NCBI RefSeq assembly: GCF_001424305.1
Contig: NZ_LMPD01000003.1
Coordinates: 420,387-484,386, forward strand
Origin: Pedobacter sp. Leaf176
GTDB lineage: Bacteria > Bacteroidota > Bacteroidia > Sphingobacteriales > Sphingobacteriaceae
Direction: 5' to 3'
Length of the DNA: 64,000 bases
A program made the position numbers and the translations under genes. Under the pieces are notes generated by a model, which was not told where the DNA came from, made no database searches, and saw nothing but the letters and a program-made list of their open reading frames with translations. Of the stretch, positions 51,524 to 59,579 are shown one piece after another (the first letter of the stretch is position 1; each line of letters starts with the position of its first letter).

Positions 51524-52921
51524 TTATCTTGGATTCTGAATGATGTTAGGGTTTGCAGCCAAAACAGTAGGACTAAATGGCACCAAATAACGAGGAGAGC
51601 CTGCACTCAGTGTAGCTATCGGCACACCCGCATTATTCAGGCGTCTGATATCCTGTTTCAATGCAGCATCCTTATTTAATCTCTTGAGATCGAACAAACG
51701 CAGTCCGCCGTGATAGAACAATTCCCGTCTGCGTTCATCCAGTACATAACCTAACGTGTTGGCCGCGGTGTAGGTACGATTGTCTACGATTGAGGTTGGA
51801 AGACGATTTGCACGGAGCCTGGCTAGCAGGGTTCCCGCAGCAGCAAAAGATCCGCTACGTGCCAGGCATTCTGCCTTTATCAGCATTACTTCGGGTACAC
51901 CAACGCTATGATCGAAAAACATGCCCAGTCCCAATGCAAGGCGGTAGGTGGCAGGAGAAAATCTTGAAGGTGAGAAAAACTTTTTGGTGTATCTCAAATC
52001 AGACGTTGTTAACGTGGATGTTAGCGTTGCGCTCGGCATAATCGTATTGACGTAAAACGAGTAAAAAGCAAGGTCGAAAGATGCCCGACCTAACAGTATC
52101 TCCGGGTTTGAAACCAGATCTGGCAATTGCGAAGGATTAAGATAAGTGGTCGCATTATAATTTTGTAAAGCACTCTGGGTGGCAAGCGTTGAATCTGCAT
52201 AATTCGATGCGGCAACATAATCGCCCTGATATAAATAAGCTCTGGATAATAAAGCGTAACCTGCTGACTTGCCGGGATGAATAACATCTGACCCTTTACT
52301 ACCTAGATAAGGATTGCTAATGGCAGCTTTAAGGTCTGCAATGATCTGGCTATATACCTGTGCTACGCTGGCACGGGCTGGCAGGGTATTCGTGCCCGCA
52401 GAAAGGACAAGTGGCACACCATTATCTGTTGTGGCCGTTGCCGGATCATAAGCCGGGCCGTAGGCATTTACCAGCTGAAGGTAATACCATGCCCTGTTGA
52501 TGAGTGCCTGGGAAATGACTACACTTTTATTTTCAGGTGTATTAAACTGATCGGCGGGCGCAGCATTTACCCTATCCAGGATCACATTCATCTGCAGGAT
52601 GCGCGTGTAAGTGGAATTGTACATCACATCTGCATCAGAAGGATTCCAAATGAGACTCTGCCAAAGGTAACTTCGCTGATAGAAGTTGGATGGCGCAGTT
52701 ACCTGGGCATCAGAAAATGTGAGGTCGTCGCTCATGATGTCCAACAAGAAGAAATGGCATAAGCTTAATGAATCGCTGTTCAACATCTCTTGAAAGTCCT
52801 TGATAGTAGTCGGATTGATACTGGTAGAAGAAGGCGATACATCTAAAAATTTTTTGCAGGACTGAAGCGAATAAAGGCCAAAGATTGCAAGGAGAAAAAA
52901 TAGTGTTCTTTTATACATCAT
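51524..52921 (-). CDS. SusD/RagB-type outer-membrane substrate-binding lipoprotein
   Basis: 465 aa. The lipobox is Y-S-L-Q-S-C-K-K-F with the cysteine near residue 22, followed by the family start L-D-V-S-P-S-S. The helical TPR core and the C-terminal D-E-R-R-R-E-L-F-Y-H-G-G-L-R-L-F-D-L-K-R block are typical. It forms the lid of the SusC channel. It is 9 bp downstream of susC. Confidence 0.93.
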   Translation of the reverse strand: MMYKRTLFFLLAIFGLYSLQSCKKFLDVSPSSTSINPTTIKDFQEMLNSDSLSLCHFFLLDIMSDDLTFSDAQVTAPSNFYQRSYLWQSLIWNPSDADVMYNSTYTRILQMNVILDRVNAAPADQFNTPENKSVVISQALINRAWYYLQLVNAYGPAYDPATATTDNGVPLVLSAGTNTLPARASVAQVYSQIIADLKAAISNPYLGSKGSDVIHPGKSAGYALLSRAYLYQGDYVAASNYADSTLATQSALQNYNATTYLNPSQLPDLVSNPEILLGRASFDLAFYSFYVNTIMPSATLTSTLTTSDLRYTKKFFSPSRFSPATYRLALGLGMFFDHSVGVPEVMLIKAECLARSGSFAAAGTLLARLRANRLPTSIVDNRTYTAANTLGYVLDERRRELFYHGGLRLFDLKRLNKDAALKQDIRRLNNAGVPIATLSAGSPRYLVPFSPTVLAANPNIIQNPR

Positions 52922-52930
52922 TATATTTCT

Positions 52931-55900
52931 TTAAAAATTAACACTTAGGTTACAAGAGTAGATTTTCGGGAGCGGCATGCCAATTCTTCCATCCACACTA
53001 ACAGTCGCTGGGTCGATCTTATATTTGTTGCTTGCCCAGAAGGCCAAATTTTGAACCTGGAAAGTCATCGTCATGTAGCTTAAACCGTATTTTTTCAAGC
53101 GTTTTTCCGGTATACTGAACCCGACCATCACCTCAGAAAGCCGAATGTTATCAGCAGGTATAATACTGTTGCTGGAATAACGCGAAACGAATTCTCTATA
53201 AGTATTAGCCCCGGATGTACTGATTACAGGTATATCTGTGAAAGCTTCGTCACCCGGTTTACGCCATCTATCCGCTAAAAGACTACTGTTCTCCTGAAAA
53301 TTTCCGGGATAGGGTAAATAGTACCTCATAACGTGACCTAGATTGAAGGTCACGGCAACACGGGCGAAAAACTGATTGAGTTTAAACTCTTGAATAAGGC
53401 CACCTGTCCAGGGTGCTTTTGTGACCCCCTGGCGTATCAGAGAAGATACGAGTGTTGCGCTATCTAATACTGCTGTAACCTGTCCGTTACTGTCAAAAAT
53501 TTGTGGATTACCCGTATTATTTAAGCCTGCCCATAGTGGCGCATAAATACTGCTGACATCGTTACCCTCCCTTAGGGCAACCGTATAATCATTGGTTGCA
53601 GTGAAGCGGGTTAGCGGCACATCATTTGCTCGGTTGGTATTGCGAGCGCCATTAACAGTTAGGATGTAGTTAAAAGCAGCTGTTTTGATCAGTTGTGTAT
53701 TAAAGAAAAACTCTACCCCCCTGTTGGTGATGCTACTAAAGCTCACCTGATTGGAAAGTCCGGTACTCGGATCTGTCAAAACGCTCAAGTTATTGTTTAA
53801 CCCATTTGATGTTTGGTTATAATAACGCAAATCCATACTGTACCTATCTTCGGCAAAGGCTATCTTGCCATGCGCCTCAAATAGCTTACTTTGCGCAGGA
53901 AGTAATCCGAAATCGCTACTTGTTGCCTGGGTGTAGGAGCCATTTGTCGCGACGTTGGTACTTTGCATAATGGCTAGTCCCTGATAGGGGCTGATGTCCT
54001 GAAAAAGCATATTAAAGGAAAGATCATTAATCTTGTCCGATCTAAAAAAGCTTTCTTTGCTAATGTTGTAATTCAAGCTTCCATTAAATTGCTTATTACC
54101 TTCGGGCGATTTAGCATAGCTGAAATGCGCATCCAACAATCGTTTTCTTAAAAACAAATCAAGCCCTGCGCTCAGGTATTTAAGTGTTCTACTGCCTCTA
54201 TCAATTGTATTGGATGTTAGGTTTGATGAAAGATCGCCATTAATTAACTGCGTGTTATAGGCTCCGTTGGCTACAATAGTACTATCAGCAAATGCCAACG
54301 TAAGTTTTTGATAATAAAGTTTTGAGCTCTGCCCTTGTTGCTGTGTAGGTATAGCGCCGTCTACAATAATGGCGTAATTGTTCCAGTAGTTCTGAAGATA
54401 TCTTTTGTTGTTATACTTACCCGGTAGGTTGGGCATTTGTATGCCATTAGTTCCCACAGAAACTAAAACATCTTTTAAAAATCTACCTGCGTCCTTAACT
54501 ACACGTCCGGTTACATCACCTGAATAAGATGAAAGTGTGGAATAGGTTTCTGATTGTCCATAAAGCGGATTTAAAACGGCTGTATATAGCCCATACGCCT
54601 TGATCCTGTCCGAAAAATTATAAGTGACCGATGCATTACCATTTAAGTTCCGCACTACTGAGGTATCTCCAATAGTATTCTGCGTCAAAGAAGCCGGGAA
54701 GGCAGTGGATGACGTTCCCGGAAAAAGTGCATAAAAATTTCTGATGGCAAGCTGCGTTGGATTTGTTGCCAAATAAATAGGTGTACTAGTTTTTGTCTTG
54801 TCATTGTACCCGTATAGAGTGCCGTAGGAAGGCATACTTCTTGTGATGCTTGCACCTCCGGCGCCCACACCAATGCTAATCGAGTGCTTACCGATAACTT
54901 TAAGGTAAGTCAAACCGGTTCTCAGGTTTGCATCATCAACTGTCCGTTCACTTTCTCTCATAATGTCCCCATAAGGAACATAAAAGTTTACACCAGAAGT
55001 GTTCAACTGCCCATAGCTGTTTGCAAATTGCCTTACGTAACTTGATTCAGCACCAAATAGGGTTCTGGAGGTTTCCACCCGATGGTTATATAACATAGAT
55101 GTAGCCCACTGTAGACCAGGAAGCAATTCCCAATTCATATTGAAATTAGACTGCTTACCCGCAGAAACAGAAGAAAGGTTGTTCGCCCTCGCATCTTCCA
55201 ATAAATTCACTCCAGGGTTTTTGTATCCACGGGATTGAATAAGCTGATTGGCAGAAGTGGAGAGTGTGGTGTAATCATACACATAGTTGCCTTGCGGATC
55301 TAAGAGCATTTGATAAGGGTCGATACCAATGTTGTTCGAAGAAAAAGAGTATCCCGATTTTGTCCTTTTATCAGAAAGGTTAATCAGCCAACGGATCCGA
55401 AGCTTGTTGTTTAACAAATTAAAGTCATTATTAACCCTTAATGATAACTCATCGTTCCTGCTGTTTATATTGTTGGTTGTACTTCCTATATAGTTCCCTA
55501 AAGCGGTGAACCTGTAGATGCTATTTCCCCCACTTACTGTTAAGCTATGGTTCTGGCTGAAAGCATCTTGCTGTAACAGTGCTAATTGGTCTTGATTATC
55601 CAGACGGGATAGAGAATCCCATTGCAGGTCAAAGGAGGAGGCACTGATTAGTCCGCTTCTCTTTTTATTGAGCAGCTCCCTCGCAAAAGAGAGGCCGAAC
55701 GTAGAACTGCCATAGGCATTCTTTGTCAGCTCATCCAGTTCACTCAGGTAATTCAGATAAGTCGGTGTATTAGCCAACCTCAAATTTTCCCTGTTAAATT
55801 TTGGTGCGGGGGATAGATACAGACTAGTGGTATAGTTAAACTCTAATTTACCAGCTTTCGCCGCCTTCGATTTGATCAATATAGCGCCGCCCGCTGCTCT

Positions 55901-57013
55901 GGCACCCCATTTAATCAGTTCTTTAGGATCTTTTATAACTTCAATGGATTCGACATTGTTCATCGGATAATTGGCAGGGAAACCATCCTGAGGAAAACCG
56001 TCTATCACCACAAGCATATTAGATACATTGCTACCAAAATTGCTGGCTCCTCTAATCTCCGGCACTAATGTGTTGGAAATTGTAGTGGTCACATTCAATT
56101 TATTGAAATTGCTGATAGAGGCAGGAATGTTTGTTCCTTTTAGAAGGATGTCAATAATCTGTTGTCCCTTTGTCTTACCCACAATGTTTAAAAAGTCCTC
56201 AACCGAAGAACGCATAAAGCGTCCATAAGGCTGTCCATTTAAAAACTGCACGTAATGGTCTATACTCGTTATAGTTTTTGTGCTTGTGTTAACTATCTGT
56301 AAGCTCAATCCAGGAATGGTTCCCTGCAACACCTGAGACAGGTTCATGTAACTCCTGTTTTCAAGATTAATAAATCTTGTAGGATTCGATAATACATTAT
56401 TGCTTTCAATCTTAACTTCCGCTAGATCAATTGTCTTGTTCGAGCCATTCTCCATCGTAATAGTCAAAAATGCGGTGTCGGCATATAGCACATTTTTTCC
56501 AACAAATCCTGTTGCGGACAAGACAAGAATCCCTTGGTTGCTTCCCTCTATCACAAATCGACCATTATTGTCCGATAGCGTGCTTGTATTTAACTTTGGT
56601 TCCTTTATACTTACATTTTTTAATGGGATCTTATGTTCGTCCATCACTAAACCCCTGATAACGATCGCATCCATCTTCTGGCTCATGACCTTTTGATTGG
56701 GCTTTACGTTTTTTGAAACATCCCTTTTAACCAGAATGGTATTCGCTGTGATTTTATAGGTTAGCGGAACGTTCCTTAATATCTGGTTCAAAGCTTCCTT
56801 CAACGATTTATTGCTGAGATTGACTGTTAAAGGCATAATGCCGTTGATATCCTGACTATCATAGAGAAAAGTAAGTTTAGATTGTTGCTCAATCAACTTA
56901 AATATCTTCTCTATATCAACGTTTTTTTCTTGGATGGTAATCTGCGCCTGGCTTTCGCTGGTGAAAAGTAGAGCAGAAAGGCATAAAAATATCGTGAGTA
57001 AATTAATCCGCAT
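52931..57013 (-). CDS. SusC/RagA-type TonB-linked outer-membrane protein with STN domain
   Basis: 1360 aa, longer than most SusC proteins. Signal peptide to about residue 23; STN domain 24-97 (signal transfer to FecR); CarboxypepD-reg-like domain about 116-188; plug from about 213. The plug is split by an extra segment of about 78 residues (240-318) between Q-G-T-I-P-G-L-S and P-E-I-R-G-A-S, absent from standard SusC plugs. The barrel ends in L-S-V-N-F. The STN domain ties it to the FecR/sigma pair upstream. The substrate is not known; neighbouring genes point to peptides rather than glycans. Confidence 0.92.
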   Translation of the reverse strand: MRINLLTIFLCLSALLFTSESQAQITIQEKNVDIEKIFKLIEQQSKLTFLYDSQDINGIMPLTVNLSNKSLKEALNQILRNVPLTYKITANTILVKRDVSKNVKPNQKVMSQKMDAIVIRGLVMDEHKIPLKNVSIKEPKLNTSTLSDNNGRFVIEGSNQGILVLSATGFVGKNVLYADTAFLTITMENGSNKTIDLAEVKIESNNVLSNPTRFINLENRSYMNLSQVLQGTIPGLSLQIVNTSTKTITSIDHYVQFLNGQPYGRFMRSSVEDFLNIVGKTKGQQIIDILLKGTNIPASISNFNKLNVTTTISNTLVPEIRGASNFGSNVSNMLVVIDGFPQDGFPANYPMNNVESIEVIKDPKELIKWGARAAGGAILIKSKAAKAGKLEFNYTTSLYLSPAPKFNRENLRLANTPTYLNYLSELDELTKNAYGSSTFGLSFARELLNKKRSGLISASSFDLQWDSLSRLDNQDQLALLQQDAFSQNHSLTVSGGNSIYRFTALGNYIGSTTNNINSRNDELSLRVNNDFNLLNNKLRIRWLINLSDKRTKSGYSFSSNNIGIDPYQMLLDPQGNYVYDYTTLSTSANQLIQSRGYKNPGVNLLEDARANNLSSVSAGKQSNFNMNWELLPGLQWATSMLYNHRVETSRTLFGAESSYVRQFANSYGQLNTSGVNFYVPYGDIMRESERTVDDANLRTGLTYLKVIGKHSISIGVGAGGASITRSMPSYGTLYGYNDKTKTSTPIYLATNPTQLAIRNFYALFPGTSSTAFPASLTQNTIGDTSVVRNLNGNASVTYNFSDRIKAYGLYTAVLNPLYGQSETYSTLSSYSGDVTGRVVKDAGRFLKDVLVSVGTNGIQMPNLPGKYNNKRYLQNYWNNYAIIVDGAIPTQQQGQSSKLYYQKLTLAFADSTIVANGAYNTQLINGDLSSNLTSNTIDRGSRTLKYLSAGLDLFLRKRLLDAHFSYAKSPEGNKQFNGSLNYNISKESFFRSDKINDLSFNMLFQDISPYQGLAIMQSTNVATNGSYTQATSSDFGLLPAQSKLFEAHGKIAFAEDRYSMDLRYYNQTSNGLNNNLSVLTDPSTGLSNQVSFSSITNRGVEFFFNTQLIKTAAFNYILTVNGARNTNRANDVPLTRFTATNDYTVALREGNDVSSIYAPLWAGLNNTGNPQIFDSNGQVTAVLDSATLVSSLIRQGVTKAPWTGGLIQEFKLNQFFARVAVTFNLGHVMRYYLPYPGNFQENSSLLADRWRKPGDEAFTDIPVISTSGANTYREFVSRYSSNSIIPADNIRLSEVMVGFSIPEKRLKKYGLSYMTMTFQVQNLAFWASNKYKIDPATVSVDGRIGMPLPKIYSCNLSVNF

Positions 57014-57019
57014 AGCATA

Positions 57020-57024
57020 CCTCC
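57020..57024 (-). promoter_or_regulatory. Shine-Dalgarno site of susC
   Basis: GGAGG lies 6 bases before the susC ATG. Strong Shine-Dalgarno sites are uncommon in Bacteroidota, and neighbouring genes in this cluster have A/T-rich leaders instead, so it supports this start and suggests high translation. Confidence 0.6.
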
Positions 57025-57213
57025 ATTATAACCATTTGATTTAGAGTTAATTTTGAAATTTCATAAAGAGAGGAGCTTATTTTTTTTGCAAAAAGTTGCA
57101 ATACCCCAGGCAAGGGTTCATATAAACCATTTAAATACATATTTTTGTGGTGTTTAGGTTAAACTTTAAGATTGATTGCCAAATTGCTTTTAATGGGTTA
57201 ATCTAGATTTGTG

Positions 57214-57245
57214 CCGGGTAAGTGCTTCAACACTTCCCGGTTTTT
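57214..57245 (+). terminator. Intrinsic terminator-like hairpin pointing against the local genes
   Basis: CCGGG-T-AAGTG, a 6-base loop, CACTT-CCCGG and then TTTTT on the plus strand: ten pairs with one bulged base. All annotated genes here are on the minus strand, for which no T-run follows, so this would stop a plus-strand transcript. Confidence 0.55.
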
Positions 57246-57371
57246 CCTATTAACCAGAATGGACTGATTGCCGGACACTGAGGTACTTTTAAGATAATTC
57301 TTCATTTTTGTTTGTTTGTTTGGTTTAGTAGTTTGGTTGGTTATTTAAGAAATTAAGTCATTCCCTATTGC

Positions 57372-58562
57372 TTAATTCTTGACGATAATTTTTCGGCCCT
57401 CGATGCTGAAACGGACATTGAAAAAGGTTAACATCTCCAAAAATTCCGAGGCCTTAACATCACGTTTGATCTTTCCTGAAAACTTTCTCCGAGGTATTTG
57501 GCCCTGATACTCTATGTCGACATCGTACCATCTGGCCGCCTGTCTCATGATGGTTTCGATGTCAGCATTGGTAATTTGGAAAAGACCAGATTTCCAGGCG
57601 ACCACTTGTCCAATATCAGCAGACTGAACCCGGATAGGACCCGAATGAGTATTAACGGCCTGCTGGCCAGGCTTCAATAATGCGGAGAAACCATTATTTA
57701 GCTGACGGATCCGGACCGCCCCTTCAAGCAGGGTCGTTTTAGTATCTGGCTCATCAGAATAACTGTTTACATTAAAATGCGTACCTATTACTTCAACAAT
57801 CTGTCCTCCGGATTTAACATGAAAAGGCATCGACTTATTCTTTGACACCTCGAAATAAGCCTCTCCGGTGATTTCCACCTGGCGCTTATTTCCGCTAAAA
57901 TGGGCGGGAAATTTTAGTGAAGAGAAAGAATTCAGCCAAACTTTACTCCCGTCTGATAATACCACCTGGTATTGTCCGCCCCTAGGGGTAGATATCGTGT
58001 TATAGGAAGTCTGACCATTTGTATCTGTCGCTTCAGCCCCAGAAATATCGTAAACAATCTCTCCAGAGTGCGTTTTGTTTACCTTGACACCACCTTGATT
58101 GGAAAGCATACCATTTTGCGCACCACTCAGATCAATAGTAGATCCGTTGCTTAAGGTAAGAATGGCTTTATCACCACCTGGATTAAAATCATTTTCTGCC
58201 AGCTGGGTATATGGACTTTTTAAATTAACCAGCTTATATGTGAAAATTCCGAGGCAGATTAACAACGATGCAGCGGCGGCATAACGCCATATTCTAACTG
58301 CCGGTATCAAGCGTTTCCAAAGGCTTTTTTCCTGAATCGGATTAATACTAAGCGAAATCTGCCTGTACATCTTTTCCTTTTGTCCTTCAGAAAAGGGATC
58401 TGTTTCAGGTACATGATTGAGATACTGCTCTTGCATCATTTGCAGGAGTTTCTGCTCTGATTTTTCCCGGGAAATCAGCAACATCAATTCTTCACGTTCT
58501 GCATTGGTAGCCGTCTTATCAAAGTACTGTTTGAAAAGGTGGGCAAAGCGTTTGTCTGGCAT
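57372..58562 (-). CDS. FecR family anti-sigma factor
   Basis: 396 aa. A cytoplasmic N-terminal part (about 1-90) precedes one transmembrane helix (A-A-A-A-S-L-L-I-C-L-G-I-F near residue 95). The periplasmic FecR domain has T-P-R-G-G-Q-Y-Q-V-V-L-S-D-G-S-K-V-W-L-N-S near 195, and a STN-like C-terminal domain (D-I-E-T-I-M-R-Q-A-A-R-W-Y-D-V-D) follows. It holds the sigma factor in check and releases it when the SusC STN domain signals substrate. Confidence 0.93.
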   Translation of the reverse strand: MPDKRFAHLFKQYFDKTATNAEREELMLLISREKSEQKLLQMMQEQYLNHVPETDPFSEGQKEKMYRQISLSINPIQEKSLWKRLIPAVRIWRYAAAASLLICLGIFTYKLVNLKSPYTQLAENDFNPGGDKAILTLSNGSTIDLSGAQNGMLSNQGGVKVNKTHSGEIVYDISGAEATDTNGQTSYNTISTPRGGQYQVVLSDGSKVWLNSFSSLKFPAHFSGNKRQVEITGEAYFEVSKNKSMPFHVKSGGQIVEVIGTHFNVNSYSDEPDTKTTLLEGAVRIRQLNNGFSALLKPGQQAVNTHSGPIRVQSADIGQVVAWKSGLFQITNADIETIMRQAARWYDVDIEYQGQIPRRKFSGKIKRDVKASEFLEMLTFFNVRFSIEGRKIIVKN

Positions 58563-58649
58563 AAAATTTTATAGTGGCATTTTTTTAACACCATCATAAC
58601 ACTAAAGACACATGAACAATTGAAAAGGGGTAACCGAAAGAAAATATTT

Positions 58650-59249
58650 TTAAAAAATAAACAGAGGAGTGGTTAAAATGAGAATTATAACCGCATCATC
58701 TGCAGAAGAAAGTTCGTTTTTTATAAACTTTAATGCAAGCTTGATGTGCTTTTTCACAGTTTCAGGCGACAAACCTAATTGTTTTGCGATTTCATCGTGT
58801 TTTATACGATCCTCACGACTCATCTTGTATACTTTTTTCTGCTGAGGAGGTAATTTTTCCACTGCAATTTCCAATAATACCCGAAATTCTTCAATTTGAA
58901 CATCATTATCCGGGGAATCGATCTCATTTTCAAACTCTTTTAACCACTCTATTTGCCGCACTTTGTCGTTGGCACTTTTTCTAAGATGGTTTAAAGTTTG
59001 ATTTTTTGAAAGAATAAAGAGATAATAGGTGAAATTATCAAGCGTTGGAAGCGTTTCCCTTTTAAGCCAAATTTTGACAAATACATCCTGAACAATTTCT
59101 TCTGTAACTTCTAATGATTCTGTCATTTTAAAAACGTAATCTCCCAGCTTCCGGTAATAGGCATCAAAAAGCCTTGCGAAGGCGCGTTGATCACCCTTTG
59201 CAACCAAAGCAAGCAGATCAGATTCGAATTTTACAGTAGTAAGGGCCAA
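58650..59249 (-). CDS. ECF RNA polymerase sigma factor (FecI-like)
   Basis: 199 aa. Region 2 has F-D-A-Y-Y-R-K-L and E-E-I-V-Q-D-V-F-V-K-I-W; region 4 has L-P-P-Q-Q-K-K-V-Y-K-M-S-R-E-D-R-I-K-H-D-E-I-A-K-Q-L-G-L-S-P-E-T-V-K-K-H. The hydrophobic C-terminal tail (I-I-L-I-L-T-T-P-L-F-I-F) is common in Bacteroidota sigma factors of FecR systems. It is followed by fecR after 87 bp and probably drives susC. Confidence 0.93.
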   Translation of the reverse strand: MALTTVKFESDLLALVAKGDQRAFARLFDAYYRKLGDYVFKMTESLEVTEEIVQDVFVKIWLKRETLPTLDNFTYYLFILSKNQTLNHLRKSANDKVRQIEWLKEFENEIDSPDNDVQIEEFRVLLEIAVEKLPPQQKKVYKMSREDRIKHDEIAKQLGLSPETVKKHIKLALKFIKNELSSADDAVIILILTTPLFIF

Positions 59250-59579
59250 TATTGATGATGATGTCTAAAGTTAACCAATTTGCGAGTCGAATTTACAAAA
59301 AGATTGCTGACATTCACATTTTAAAGCTTTATAACCGAGCAGCATACCTCAAGGCTACGCTGATATATTATTTGTTTGGCTAAGTGAACGTCCACAAATT
59401 AAAACCACCTGGAAGTAGAATTATAACCCGGTTGAAAATAGTTAAGATCCTCTATTTAACAACTGTTGCTCAGAATATTTTTTTTATGAAACCACTAGTT
59501 GTCCAGTAGTAATAATCGCCTGACTGCTTGTCAGGAAACGTCTACATAAACATTGGGGTGGTTGAATAAATGACAGGAC
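59250..59579. other. 330-bp spacer between the sigma gene and the GH127 gene
   Basis: It contains the sigma factor leader and the downstream end of the GH127/GH2 operon. A 6-bp hairpin CCTGAC / GTCAGG (59519-59535) lies 45 bp after the GH127 stop, without a T-run, and may be a weak terminator. No consensus promoter or small gene was found. Confidence 0.5.

Larger units (their letters stand above)
57014..57371. other. 358-bp spacer between fecR and susC
   Basis: It holds the susC leader, a direct repeat TTGCAA at 57086-57091 and 57096-57101 (10-bp period, about 75-90 bp before the susC start), and the hairpin at 57214-57245. TTTG-rich low-complexity sequence lies at about 57307-57347. No consensus TAnnTTTG box faces susC, which fits control by the ECF sigma factor. 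No gene seen. Confidence 0.5.

Noticed and set aside
57307..57347. TTTG-rich stretch as a promoter array or repeat element
   Set aside because: Simple low-complexity sequence; no matching TAnnTTTG at the needed spacing on the minus strand.
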